From a virus, in the IMG/VR virus record IMGVR_UViG_3300042556_001053, positions 50,444-114,443 of that record: a DNA stretch of 64,000 bases. The stretch is one strand, 5' to 3'. Both the position numbers and the translations under genes were made by a program. The notes beneath the pieces were generated by a model, which ran no database searches, was not told where the DNA came from, and was given only the letters and a program-made list of their open reading frames with translations. Shown here in pieces: positions 8,778-17,557 of this stretch; positions within the stretch are counted from its first letter, which is position 1; each line of letters begins with the position of its first letter.

Positions 8778-9520
8778 TACATTATCCCCTTATTTGATTG
8801 TTGAGGATACATGCTCATGTTGTTGTGTATCCAATGACCTGGAACCATATACTTAAATCCAGACTTTACTGTATGTGCTATATGAAAATATGGTGCTTTT
8901 GCAGGAAAAATTATTACGCTATTTGCTTTTGGCTTTATTCCAAAGTCTATTGATTTGCTTGCCTTGGCTATTTCATAATCTAGGTCTACACCTGGTGCTC
9001 CATGAACCCAGCCTTCGGAGCTATTCCATCCACCATCATAGTCTTTAAGCTGAAATGAAATTTCTCCGCCTTCACAGTCATCATTTAAATACATGACTAA
9101 AGAATATCTTAGTGTTTCATCTCCATCTAGTTGATCAAAGTGTGCTCCCATAGATCTTCCAGTATTATACTTTTTAATATTAAATGTTGGAAACAGATTT
9201 GGCTCATCGTAGTCTCCAAGAGATAAAGCATAATCTTTACATACATTATGAAACGTTTTCATAACAGCATCATAAATATACTTGGTTTTTTCTCCAACCT
9301 CGTCTTTTAATTTATTAATTGAATCTAAATTAAAGGTTTTGGTTTCACCATAGATAAAAGACTTATCGTTAGAAGATGTCCAAGGCTCCCAAACATTTAC
9401 GTTATGTTCACTTGATGCGTCCAATGCGTCCAGCTCTTTTAAAATTTTCTGAAAAGTATCAAAATTTTCTATTGCATCAGTATAATAATAAACCTTTGGA
9501 TCTAAAATTTCTTTATTCAT
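8777..9520 (-). CDS. 2OG-Fe(II) oxygenase (cluster member 3)
   Basis: 247 residues. H127-x-D129, distal H216 (IAHTVKSG), K223. Longer insertion (about residues 158-190) between the core strands than in member 2. Preceded by a GGAGAC Shine-Dalgarno. Tandem paralogue of member 2. Confidence 0.88.
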   Translation of the reverse strand: MNKEILDPKVYYYTDAIENFDTFQKILKELDALDASSEHNVNVWEPWTSSNDKSFIYGETKTFNLDSINKLKDEVGEKTKYIYDAVMKTFHNVCKDYALSLGDYDEPNLFPTFNIKKYNTGRSMGAHFDQLDGDETLRYSLVMYLNDDCEGGEISFQLKDYDGGWNSSEGWVHGAPGVDLDYEIAKASKSIDFGIKPKANSVIIFPAKAPYFHIAHTVKSGFKYMVPGHWIHNNMSMYPQQSNKGIM

Positions 9521-9529
9521 TCTGTCTCC

Positions 9530-10189
9530 TTAATATTTATTATTTTCATAGAAGTTTTTTTCTTTTATAAAACCAACTAGAACATATCTAATTGGTCCCT
9601 CACCAACTGGAATTACTCCGTGATGAAAATCGCTAGTTCCTGGGAAAATAAGAAGTGATCCCTTTTTAGGTTTTATTTTTAAATCTAAGTTTTTAAAAAA
9701 CAATTCTCCATCAGCATACTCATCATTAAGATATAAAATGGTTGCATAACGAATTGAGGGATCTGTGTCTTGATCTGTATGAGCCTTTAGTTCAACTCCA
9801 GGCTGCATCCTTTGCAATGTAGCTAGTCCACTTAGCTCTAAATTACTTCCTTCATTAACTACGGCTTTATTTAGTCTTTGATATACAGTGTGATAGATTG
9901 GATATGCCCTTATTACCAGATTCTTGTCTTCCCAGTTTCTGGTGATCTCAAACTTTCCTTCAGCAACAAGATTGTCAACGTCATCTCTACCAAATTTTTC
10001 CATACAGAATCTTTTAAGGTTGGAAGTATATTCTATAAACCAATCCTCGTCTGGTGTATTGTTGATAATCTCTAAATAGTCGTCTATTTCTTCTTGAGAA
10101 ATAAAATCTTCTAATAAAAGTAGATCTTTTGATATTTCTTCAAATTTTATTCCTAGATCAGTTAGCTCTTTTGTAAGATATGCAGACAT
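9530..10189 (-). CDS. 2OG-Fe(II) oxygenase (cluster member 4)
   Basis: 219 residues. H137-x-D139 (AHTDQD), distal H190 (FHHGVIP), R201. Core YLNDEYADGELFF and IKPKKGSLLIFPG. The N-terminal ~120 residues are alpha-helical and unlike those of members 2 and 3, so the family members have diverged outside the catalytic core. 1-nt gap to the gene upstream. Confidence 0.88.
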   Translation of the reverse strand: MSAYLTKELTDLGIKFEEISKDLLLLEDFISQEEIDDYLEIINNTPDEDWFIEYTSNLKRFCMEKFGRDDVDNLVAEGKFEITRNWEDKNLVIRAYPIYHTVYQRLNKAVVNEGSNLELSGLATLQRMQPGVELKAHTDQDTDPSIRYATILYLNDEYADGELFFKNLDLKIKPKKGSLLIFPGTSDFHHGVIPVGEGPIRYVLVGFIKEKNFYENNKY

Positions 10190-10190
10190 A

Positions 10191-10940
10191 CTAGATTACC
10201 TCCTCTGGCTTATATTTATTTCCATCTTTATCTAGCTTCCACCCTTGCTTAAGTAGCTCTTGCCACTCTGCTCTTTCAATCTCTTGCTTTGCTCTTGTTT
10301 CTTTCATTTCTTCGGCCCATGCATCTCTTACCTCTTGTGGGTAGGCATCTTCTTCACGGTCATCCCAGAAAGATCCTATGGTATATCTTACACCTTTAGT
10401 AATTAACGATACTTCGTGCATATTATTAAATCCACCGTCAAATACGGCAAGCATTCCAACCTTTGGCTGAATTTCTATGTTTTGATCTGGAAATCTTAAA
10501 AGACCACCTTCAAAATCATCGTTTAAGTACAGGAATCCTGCATATCTACTTCTTGTAAATGCTCCAGAATTGCCCTTCTCATCTGTATTATCAGAGTGTA
10601 CTCTTGCATAAGCACCTGGCTCCCACTTTTGAGTATGATATCCAATTTTAGAAATTATTTTTGGGTCTAAGTCATGTACTGATGCAATTGCTTCTGGCAT
10701 CTTACTTTCAATATCTGAAAAAATAGTTGGAGATAGCCCAGCGTCAATTACCTCTTGATCATTGTCTTGTGGTAGCACTGAAGAATATGACTCATAAAAT
10801 GATATAGGCATCCAAGTTAGTCCGCCGTTATTTGCTTGTGCATCAAGTGCATTAATCATCTTTTTGCACTCATCTTCACTAACAAAGTTTTCAAAAATAA
10901 CAATATCCTTTGTAAGTCTTATCTTATTGTTTAGGTTCAT
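10191..10940 (-). CDS. 2OG-Fe(II) oxygenase (cluster member 5)
   Basis: 249 residues. H115-x-D117 (VHSDN), distal H175 (MHEVSLI), R185. Core YLNDDFEGGLLRFP and IQPKVGMLAVF. Carries a C-terminal charged helical tail (residues about 205-249, EMKETRAKQEIERAEWQEL) absent from its neighbours. Overlaps member 6 by 4 nt. Confidence 0.87.
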   Translation of the reverse strand: MNLNNKIRLTKDIVIFENFVSEDECKKMINALDAQANNGGLTWMPISFYESYSSVLPQDNDQEVIDAGLSPTIFSDIESKMPEAIASVHDLDPKIISKIGYHTQKWEPGAYARVHSDNTDEKGNSGAFTRSRYAGFLYLNDDFEGGLLRFPDQNIEIQPKVGMLAVFDGGFNNMHEVSLITKGVRYTIGSFWDDREEDAYPQEVRDAWAEEMKETRAKQEIERAEWQELLKQGWKLDKDGNKYKPEEVI

Positions 10941-11818
10941 TTTATTCTCACAGCTCCTTCTATTTCGTTTCTTTGTGGATGATCTTTTCTAAACTGTTCA
11001 TGTATTTCTGGTTGCATGCTTGCCCATACATGCTTACCAAACTCTTTTTCTTTTTCATACCATTCATCAGACCCTTTTTCATACTTTTGCCAATACATTC
11101 TTGACAAAAACTTATTTTTATTGTAAGAAGGCATTACTCCATGTAAGTATGGATCACCATTTTCTGTTAAATAATCGGGATGCCCTGATGGAAAAACAAG
11201 TAGGTCTCCTGCTTGTGGCTTATATTTAACAAGCTTATCTCCCATTGCAAAGTCAACCTCTCCGCCTTCATAGTCGTCATTAAAATAAATAGTGCATGTT
11301 ATTACAAACTTGTATCCTGGAGCATCTGCCATCTCTCTCTGATAGTCTGAATGATATCTCATCCCTACCTTTTCTTCATCAGTGCTTACATGATACTTTC
11401 CAACTGTTCCACCAGCCCACTTCCAGGTTGGAACAGTCTGACCACTTTCATCTACAGACAAGTCATCTAAATCTACTTCTACCCCATACTTTTTAATATA
11501 GTGCTCTGTAGCCAAATAAAAGTTTTCCAACATCTCTATTGCAAAGAGTCGCTGGTCTTCCTGAGACTGTGTTGTTGTTTTGATATCTTTTAAACCGCCG
11601 TACTTATCGTACATAATCAGATTAGGTATTATTGGGCTTAAGTATTCTCCAAAAATAGACCATTGTGTCCAAGGGCTAAAAAGTCTATCTTCTGAGTTAT
11701 CCAAAGAATCATTTAAAACTTTGTAAGATTTTGAAATATCTTTAAACATATTTTTATAAACTACAATATTTGGGTATATTTCTTCAAACACAATACCATT
11801 TTCTTGGGTGTTGTTCAT
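10937..11818 (-). CDS. 2OG-Fe(II) oxygenase (cluster member 6)
   Basis: 293 residues. H156-x-D158 (RYHSDY), distal H226 (YLHGVMP), R240. Core YFNDDYEGGEVDF and YKPQAGDLLVFPSGHP. Pairs with member 7, sharing FEEIYPNIVVY at the N-terminus and the SGHP-Y-TE-G-YLH segment, so members 6 and 7 are a recent tandem duplication. Overlaps member 7 by 4 nt. Confidence 0.88.
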   Translation of the reverse strand: MNNTQENGIVFEEIYPNIVVYKNMFKDISKSYKVLNDSLDNSEDRLFSPWTQWSIFGEYLSPIIPNLIMYDKYGGLKDIKTTTQSQEDQRLFAIEMLENFYLATEHYIKKYGVEVDLDDLSVDESGQTVPTWKWAGGTVGKYHVSTDEEKVGMRYHSDYQREMADAPGYKFVITCTIYFNDDYEGGEVDFAMGDKLVKYKPQAGDLLVFPSGHPDYLTENGDPYLHGVMPSYNKNKFLSRMYWQKYEKGSDEWYEKEKEFGKHVWASMQPEIHEQFRKDHPQRNEIEGAVRIK

Positions 11819-12702
11819 CTTAATCTAACCCCATTATCTATTGTAATTCTTTGTAGGTTTTCTTTTTCATATTGACCCTGAATCTTATTCATCTCTGACT
11901 GCCAAGAGTCACCAAAAATTAGACTTTTTTCTTTCCACTCATCAGATGAGTCTTCATATACTGTCCAAAACATCCTTATAAAATATTTTTCATTTTCTTT
12001 ACAAATTTCTGCAGCATGTAGATATACCTCACCATCTTCTGTGGAATATTCTGGATGTCCTGAAGGAAAAACAACAAAATCTCCAGCTTTTGGTTTATAG
12101 TTTATTAGCTTATTGCCAACTGCAAAGTCAATTCCGCCTCCTGAATAATTATCATTTAGGTATATGGTTGTAGTCAAAACAAACTTATATCCTGGGCCCT
12201 TTATAGCTTCTCTAACATAGTCGCTGTGATATCTCATTGCTAATCTTTCAGAGTCTGGCCCAGCAGCGGTAGAACCAACATAATATTTACACAAAGATGG
12301 TCCAGTCCAGTTCCACTTTTGATATTTTTTTCCATCTGATTGAACAGTATCTTTTTCTTCTTTGTGTATTGGGAAGTTGTGTTTTTCAATATAGTGGTTA
12401 TTAGCCAAATGAAATGCTTTAATTAATTCAATCATAAAATATCTTTGATCTTCTTGAACCTTGCTAGTAGGTTCTATGTCAAAGTTAATTTTAAGATCTG
12501 AGACATTTTTATCAAAAGATATTCCAAAGTTTTCTATTTTTTCACCTATAGAGTACCAGTCATTCCACTTGTCCCATATAGCATCTTCATAATTATTTAT
12601 TGAATCTTTTGCAATCTGATACATTCTTTCTGGGTCTTCAAATATGTTATTGTAAACAACAATATTTGGATAAATTTCTTCAAATGTAAGTTCTGTAGTC
12701 AT
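11815..12702 (-). CDS. 2OG-Fe(II) oxygenase (cluster member 7)
   Basis: 295 residues from ATG 12702 (MTTELTFEEI); an upstream in-frame ATG at 12771 lies inside the previous gene and was rejected. H159-x-D161 (RYHSDY), distal H229 (YLHAAEI), R243. Core YLNDNYSGGGIDF (Gly for the usual Glu in the GGEL motif). Tandem paralogue of member 6. Only 1 nt separates it from the upstream stop. Confidence 0.87.
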   Translation of the reverse strand: MTTELTFEEIYPNIVVYNNIFEDPERMYQIAKDSINNYEDAIWDKWNDWYSIGEKIENFGISFDKNVSDLKINFDIEPTSKVQEDQRYFMIELIKAFHLANNHYIEKHNFPIHKEEKDTVQSDGKKYQKWNWTGPSLCKYYVGSTAAGPDSERLAMRYHSDYVREAIKGPGYKFVLTTTIYLNDNYSGGGIDFAVGNKLINYKPKAGDFVVFPSGHPEYSTEDGEVYLHAAEICKENEKYFIRMFWTVYEDSSDEWKEKSLIFGDSWQSEMNKIQGQYEKENLQRITIDNGVRLR

Positions 12703-12703
12703 A

Positions 12704-13378
12704 TTACGGCTTTCTGTCTCCAGTATGTTCCGTAATTTCCCAAAAAAATGGACATGTAAATCTAAGCCCACTTTTTATTTCTGTGACCCCATGTATATAG
12801 TTCATATCTCCAGGGAAAAAATATGCTGCTCCTTTTTTAGGTTTAAATTGAACTCCTTGATTTGGAAAGTATAGCTCTCCGCCTTCGTAGTCTTCATTTA
12901 AATAAAACAAACTGGAAAGATCATAGTTTGGAAAATCATTTGGCAGTCCTGCGTCTGGCCCGTCGTGCAGTTCTTTATCAGCGTGTGGTTTTTGGAATTG
13001 TCCTGGAAGCCACTTGACAATTGTTGTTCCTGTAGGAATTACTTTTACTTTATAAAATTCTTCTACTATTGGTTGCAATCTTTGAAATAGGCCAGCAATG
13101 ACTGGAGATATCTTTGGATCGTTTTTGTCTAAACTTGGCTGTGTTGCAACTCTATCTTTCCAATAATCTGAATCGTATACTACTGTACCGTTTTCATTTA
13201 CATGGCTTTCTGTTACATCCCAAATTGTTAAAGATTTTGCAGCCTTTTCTAAAAACTCTATTTCTTCTTGTGTCATAAAGTTTTCTAGCTCAACAATCAT
13301 TTCTTTGCCACTACCAAACCAGCCAGAAGGTGTTATTGATGGCTTTCTAACCACAACAGAAGCTTTTATATTATCCAT
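12704..13378 (-). CDS. 2OG-Fe(II) oxygenase (cluster member 8)
   Basis: 224 residues. H132-x-D134 (PHADKE), distal H196 (YIHGVTE), R206. Core YLNEDYEGGELYFP and FKPKKGAAYFFPG. TATAAT at 13385-13390 lies exactly 7 nt upstream of the ATG, inside the intergenic junction, so an internal leaderless promoter may restart transcription of the cluster here. Confidence 0.88.
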   Translation of the reverse strand: MDNIKASVVVRKPSITPSGWFGSGKEMIVELENFMTQEEIEFLEKAAKSLTIWDVTESHVNENGTVVYDSDYWKDRVATQPSLDKNDPKISPVIAGLFQRLQPIVEEFYKVKVIPTGTTIVKWLPGQFQKPHADKELHDGPDAGLPNDFPNYDLSSLFYLNEDYEGGELYFPNQGVQFKPKKGAAYFFPGDMNYIHGVTEIKSGLRFTCPFFWEITEHTGDRKP

Positions 13379-13380
13379 AA

Positions 13381-14109
13381 TTAGATTATACCATTTCCTT
13401 TGCTTGCTGTATTGTCCGTAACAGAAAGACGGATAACCTTTGTTTCGTGAGAGCCTTTACTTTCACCCTTTTCATTAATTGCATCTCTATACCAATCGGT
13501 CCATTCACCAGATTGATTAATTTTTTGTGCAGCTTCTCCATATGACTGATGAGCTTTTTCTCTACTACGATCTGGATCTGAATAATCAAATATTTGAATT
13601 GATGTATTGTCCATTGCTGTCAAAGAGATTGGTACTATAGTTGCAAGAGGTGTACCTGCTTTTATAGTAATTTCTTTATTCGCAGATCTTGCTTTAATTG
13701 CTAATGGGAAACCAGTATCTAGCCAAGATGTACTGATTAAAGAAGACATGGTTTCAAAGTCTTCACTAAAATAGTTTACTGGGTTAATAGTGAACATGCT
13801 TACGTTTTGTTCAGATCTAAAGGTGAGCCCTGTATGTATACTTACTGTAGATTGTCCCCTGCCAGTATAAGTAAACCCTTCTCCCTCTATAACTTTAACA
13901 TTTTCTGAACTTGTATCGTTTATTCCATTCCATATAAACTTGATATCCTCTTTAGCTGAAAGATTCCACCCAACCATGTTTGCTTGGGTTACTGGAAAAC
14001 ATCTGTATGCATGCTTTTCTGGAGTAAGATCCATCCAGTCTCTTTTTATTGACATTGGAGAAATTATAATTTTTGAATCTGGAAATCTTTCAACAGAGAT
14101 ATTTAACAT
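13381..14109 (-). CDS. DUF6065-like protein
   Basis: 242 residues with no 2OG motif. The stretch AYRCFPVTQANMVGWNLSA...IKFIWNG and the later AGTPLATIVPIS match what I recall of DUF6065, a beta-rich family of unknown function. A distant relative sits two genes upstream (14796-15572). Sandwiched in the oxygenase operon with a 1-nt overlap to member 9. Function unknown; a substrate-binding or partner role is inference. Confidence 0.6.
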   Translation of the reverse strand: MLNISVERFPDSKIIISPMSIKRDWMDLTPEKHAYRCFPVTQANMVGWNLSAKEDIKFIWNGINDTSSENVKVIEGEGFTYTGRGQSTVSIHTGLTFRSEQNVSMFTINPVNYFSEDFETMSSLISTSWLDTGFPLAIKARSANKEITIKAGTPLATIVPISLTAMDNTSIQIFDYSDPDRSREKAHQSYGEAAQKINQSGEWTDWYRDAINEKGESKGSHETKVIRLSVTDNTASKGNGII

Positions 14110-14786
14110 TACATTTTATCCTGAGTAAACATATCTGGAGTATGGAACTTTTTGTTATAATCCAACATAGTAACAATAGAGTATTTTGTTCCAGATTCTA
14201 CTGGCATAGCTTGATGAGGATACATGTAGTTTGATGGGAAGATATACAGATCTCCAGCCTTTGGCTTAATCTTTAAATCTTGCAATCTAAAGTACAACTC
14301 GCCACCTTCATAGTCATCATTGATGTATGCAACAAGAGAGACTGTACAATTATAAGAATACCCATGGTCATGGTGCTCCATAAAGTGTTGTCCTGGACCA
14401 TACTTTATAAAGTTAAAGGCTTCCCAATATTTAAGATCCATAATGTTGTAATCTTTTCTGTAATCTTCAACTGCCTGGAACTGAGCATCATATACATCTT
14501 GCCAAAGAGATTGTAGCTTTAAAGATGTTTCGCTTTTATCTAGCTCTATATCTGTTTTCTTAAACTTAAAATCAACACAGTCTCTGTAGTCTGGAATAAG
14601 TTGCTGGTACCCAACGTATGCTGGCATCCAGTGGTATCTGTTACCTTCTGGAGATAATTCTCCGTATCCAGCTACTGACCCTAAATTTTCTTCAAGTCTT
14701 TCTATTACATTGAAGTCTTTTTTTATTACATCTCTGTAACATACAATTCCATTACCAAGATTTATTTTTTCTGTCCATGTTTGCAT
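14109..14786 (-). CDS. 2OG-Fe(II) oxygenase (cluster member 9)
   Basis: 225 residues. H138-x-D140 (EHHDHG), distal H191 (YPHQAMP), K201. Core YINDDYEGGELYF and IKPKAGDLYIFPSNY. Closely resembles member 10, sharing RDCVDFK, EAFNF-KY, INDDYEGGE, FPSNY-Y and SGTKY; the pair flank the second DUF6065-like gene. Confidence 0.88.
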   Translation of the reverse strand: MQTWTEKINLGNGIVCYRDVIKKDFNVIERLEENLGSVAGYGELSPEGNRYHWMPAYVGYQQLIPDYRDCVDFKFKKTDIELDKSETSLKLQSLWQDVYDAQFQAVEDYRKDYNIMDLKYWEAFNFIKYGPGQHFMEHHDHGYSYNCTVSLVAYINDDYEGGELYFRLQDLKIKPKAGDLYIFPSNYMYPHQAMPVESGTKYSIVTMLDYNKKFHTPDMFTQDKM

Positions 14787-14795
14787 AGTTTCCCC

Positions 14796-15572
14796 CTATT
14801 TATATTCTCTTCTTGTCCAAACCTTATTTTTATAAACGCCACCATCTGGTTGTCTATAAAAATTTGCATTACTCATCATTTTAGCATAAATTTCTGTTGA
14901 GCCTATAAAGTTTATTTCATGACTCCAGTCTTCTCTTTTAAAAGGCAGTATCTGTACATATGGTGTTCCTGCTGGAAGCGTTCCTTCCCAACCTTCTGTA
15001 ATAAAAAATGGAAAAGTACCTAGAAGATGAACACTATCATTGTCAACAACTCCAGTGGTATTTATAAATGGCAAATCAAAACGATTCATTGGGGTCATGA
15101 ATAATGCACTGTATCCTTCTGGCAATTCTAGGCCCCAGTCTGGGTACCAGGCAAAATGCTCTCTATAATATCCTTTTGGTTGCTCAAATTGTGGCATTGC
15201 CATTCTTTTGCTGCAAAAATCTTGATGTCGTGTATCTTCTATTTTTACATCTATAGAACCGCTTGCTGTTTTAAAAAAAGTAATATCACAAGGAGTTTTT
15301 AATACATATCCTGTTGTAAATGCATCCATGATTGCTGGACATGCTTTCCATGTAGGAATCTTTCCATAGTCATCTTTTGTTCCTTCTTTAGGAAATGGAC
15401 AAATCTGCGGTGTGGCTTTGTAGTATTCACCAATAGGATCTTTGGCAAACCTATCTGCATCTTTGTACCATTGTGGAATTACTGCTTGTGTTGGTGATGG
15501 AACAGAGGGACTATCCTTTGTAACCCATGGCCTATAAGCTGTAAACTTTGCAATATTTTCTTTTAATGTCAT
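14796..15572 (-). CDS. DUF6065-like protein, diverged
   Basis: 258 residues. The N-terminus (FTAYRPWVTKD...PQWYKDADRF) and the core 'P.D.tFf...' and LPAGTPYVQILPFKRE resemble the protein at 13381-14109 (AGTPLATIVPIS) and structural-module proteins of unknown function in marine phages. 1-nt overlap with the upstream oxygenase. No catalytic motif recognised. Confidence 0.55.
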   Translation of the reverse strand: MTLKENIAKFTAYRPWVTKDSPSVPSPTQAVIPQWYKDADRFAKDPIGEYYKATPQICPFPKEGTKDDYGKIPTWKACPAIMDAFTTGYVLKTPCDITFFKTASGSIDVKIEDTRHQDFCSKRMAMPQFEQPKGYYREHFAWYPDWGLELPEGYSALFMTPMNRFDLPFINTTGVVDNDSVHLLGTFPFFITEGWEGTLPAGTPYVQILPFKREDWSHEINFIGSTEIYAKMMSNANFYRQPDGGVYKNKVWTRREYK

Positions 15573-16285
15573 TACTTATGACCTAGCTCATTTATATCTG
15601 TCATGACTACGACACAATACTTTGTACCGCTCTTCATTGGCAGAGATGCATGCTCATATATGTAGTTTGATGGAAACACTGCAATGTCTCCTACCTTTGG
15701 AGTAAGAGTGTAGCCATCTAATCTTGGAAATTGAATCTCTCCGCCTTCATAATCATCGTTAATATAGATAACTGCAGATACTGTAGCATTATATGCTGGT
15801 CCGTGATCAGCATGAATATTAAAGTGTTTTCCTTCGCCTTCATATTTGACAAAGTTGAATGCTTCATAATAAACAACATTAATTCCCCAGTATCTTGCAT
15901 AATCATCTATACAAAGCTTTAGCTTTTCGTATATCTCCTGATGTAAATCAATGAGCTCACTATTGAAAGGATCTCTTGGTCCCAAATTTTCCTGCTTGTA
16001 TTTAAAGTCAACGCAATCTCTTGCTCGTTTAATTGGTGTAGCAGAGTTTGTAACTGTTGCTTCAGACCATCTAAACTTTTTTGTTCCGTCTAAGTTAGAT
16101 TCAAGTGTGTTTATATATCTTTTTGAATCTTCTAAAGAAAACACATTTCTATATATGTTCAAACCAAGACCTGGGTTCTCTATTACAATATTGTGCTCAG
16201 GTATAGCCCTATCAACCTTGTTTGTTATTGTCTCTGATCTGTCCTTGGTAAACCATGGGTTTTCATTTTCATCATAAATTTCCAT
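15572..16285 (-). CDS. 2OG-Fe(II) oxygenase (cluster member 10, first in operon)
   Basis: 237 residues. H158-x-D160 (IHADHG), distal H212 (YEHASLP), K222. Core YINDDYEGGEIQFP and LTPKVGDIAVFPSNY. First gene of the 16.3-6.8 kb leftward run, preceded by a GGGGATAT-type ribosome site and a very AT-rich leader. Paralogue of member 9. Confidence 0.88.
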   Translation of the reverse strand: MEIYDENENPWFTKDRSETITNKVDRAIPEHNIVIENPGLGLNIYRNVFSLEDSKRYINTLESNLDGTKKFRWSEATVTNSATPIKRARDCVDFKYKQENLGPRDPFNSELIDLHQEIYEKLKLCIDDYARYWGINVVYYEAFNFVKYEGEGKHFNIHADHGPAYNATVSAVIYINDDYEGGEIQFPRLDGYTLTPKVGDIAVFPSNYIYEHASLPMKSGTKYCVVVMTDINELGHK

Positions 16286-16440
16286 ATATATCCCCTTTTT
16301 ATTTTATTATACACTATCTTTATTTTTTTGTAAAACAATTTAAATATTATTGCAAACCTTTTGCAACATATAAGATCTAGCACTCATAAAAACACAAAAG
16401 GCCAAACAATGTTGGCCAATTGTATTACTGCTTTTTTATT

Positions 16441-17517
16441 TTATACTACACCTGGTAGTGTGAAGTATGGGAAGAACGGTCCAACTCCAAACCCTGGGAA
16501 GAACGGTGGGAAGAATGGGAAGAACGGGAAGAATGGGAAGAACGGTGGGAAGAACGGGAAGAATGGGAAGAACGGGAAGAACGGTGGGAAGAATGGGAAG
16601 AACGGGAAGAATGGGAAGAACGGTGGGAAGAATGGGAAGAACGGGAAGAATGGGAAGAACGGTGGGAAGAACGGGAAGAATGGGAAGAACGGGAAGAAAG
16701 GTGGGAAGAATGGAGGGAAGAATGGGAAGAAAGGAGGGAAGAATGGAGGGAAGAACGGTGGGAAGAATGGGAAGAACGGTGGGAAAAATGGCGGGAAGAA
16801 TGGAGGAAAGAATGGGAAGAACGGAGGAAAGAACGGTGGGAAAAATGGAGGGAAGAAAGGAAAGAATGGAAAGAATGGTGGAAAGAATGGTCCTAATGTA
16901 ACAACAACAGAGTTAGAGTTTGAAGATACTGGAGATGATCCATTTGCATTTGTTGCAATAACTGTATATGTATATGTTCCTGCTGTTGTTTCTGTAATAG
17001 TAAGTGGGGTTCCTGTGCCAGTTGCTGTTTTTCCAGAAGTAGAAGTGACTGTATAGTTTGGAGTAGTTAAAGCTGAGTTTCCAATTTGTGCAGATGTAAG
17101 GTTTGTAAAAGGAATAGTTACAATTCCAGTTGTTCCATTAACTGATGCTGTTCCAATTGTTACCTGAGCTGGCTTAGATGTTGGGACTACAGCATTACTT
17201 GCTGAAGAAGCTGCAGAAACTCCGATTGCATTTGTTGCGGTAACGGTAAAAGTATAATTTGCTGGAGTTCCACTTGTTGACAAACCTGTTATAACTATTG
17301 GAGAAGATGATCCAGTTCCTGTATGTCCACCAGATGAGGTTACTGTATATCCTGTAATAGGCATCTTGCCATTATAAGAAGGGGCTGAAAAAGATACAGA
17401 AACCTGACCGCTATTAAATGTGCGTCCTGATCCTTGGTCTGTAGCTGTGCCAATTACTGGTGCGTTTGGAACTGACTTCTTTGATGAATCTGTTGTACCA
17501 GTATTTTTTGGGCTCAT
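16441..17517 (-). CDS. Fibronectin-III-like protein with Phe/Pro repeat tail
   Basis: 358 residues. Residues about 17-112 and 115-208 are two Fn3-like domains (ITGYTVTSSGG...YTFTVTATNAIG; YTVTSTSGK...YTYTVIATNANG). Residues about 210-350 are almost only Phe and Pro in FFPPFFPFFP units, encoded by a 9-12 bp tandem repeat. The minus frame is the coding one because the Fn3 domains and start lie on it. Role inferred: virion surface decoration or fibre. The F/P tail has no function I know; it may be a rigid, hydrophobic, aggregation-prone segment. Confidence 0.8.
   Translation of the reverse strand: MSPKNTGTTDSSKKSVPNAPVIGTATDQGSGRTFNSGQVSVSFSAPSYNGKMPITGYTVTSSGGHTGTGSSSPIVITGLSTSGTPANYTFTVTATNAIGVSAASSASNAVVPTSKPAQVTIGTASVNGTTGIVTIPFTNLTSAQIGNSALTTPNYTVTSTSGKTATGTGTPLTITETTAGTYTYTVIATNANGSSPVSSNSNSVVVTLGPFFPPFFPFFPFFPPFFPPFFPPFFPFFPPFFPPFFPPFFPFFPPFFPPFFPPFFPFFPPFFPPFFPFFPFFPFFPPFFPFFPFFPFFPPFFPFFPFFPFFPPFFPFFPFFPFFPPFFPFFPFFPFFPPFFPGFGVGPFFPYFTLPGVV
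16468..16895. repeat. GGGAAGAAC/GGGAAGAAT tandem repeats
   Basis: Around 45 imperfect copies of 9-12 bp units (GGGAAGAACGG, GGGAAGAATGG and variants) encode the F/P tail on the minus strand. Strong purine/pyrimidine strand asymmetry over 430 bp; likely to vary in copy number by slippage. Confidence 0.85.
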
Positions 17518-17557
17518 AGCAGTAATTGTACCATAAGATTATACAGTTTTTGATATT

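Noticed and set aside
12703-12771. Upstream start for oxygenase 7
   Set aside because: The extension lies inside oxygenase 8 and has no ribosome site; ATG 12702 follows the stop by 1 nt.
16468-16895. CRISPR-like direct repeats
   Set aside because: Units are 9-12 bp, contiguous without spacers, and encode an amino-acid repeat.
16361-17056. Plus-strand GKNGKNGG-repeat frame
   Set aside because: Complement of the F/P repeat; no domain flanks it and its start lacks a Shine-Dalgarno, while the minus frame has two Fn3 domains.
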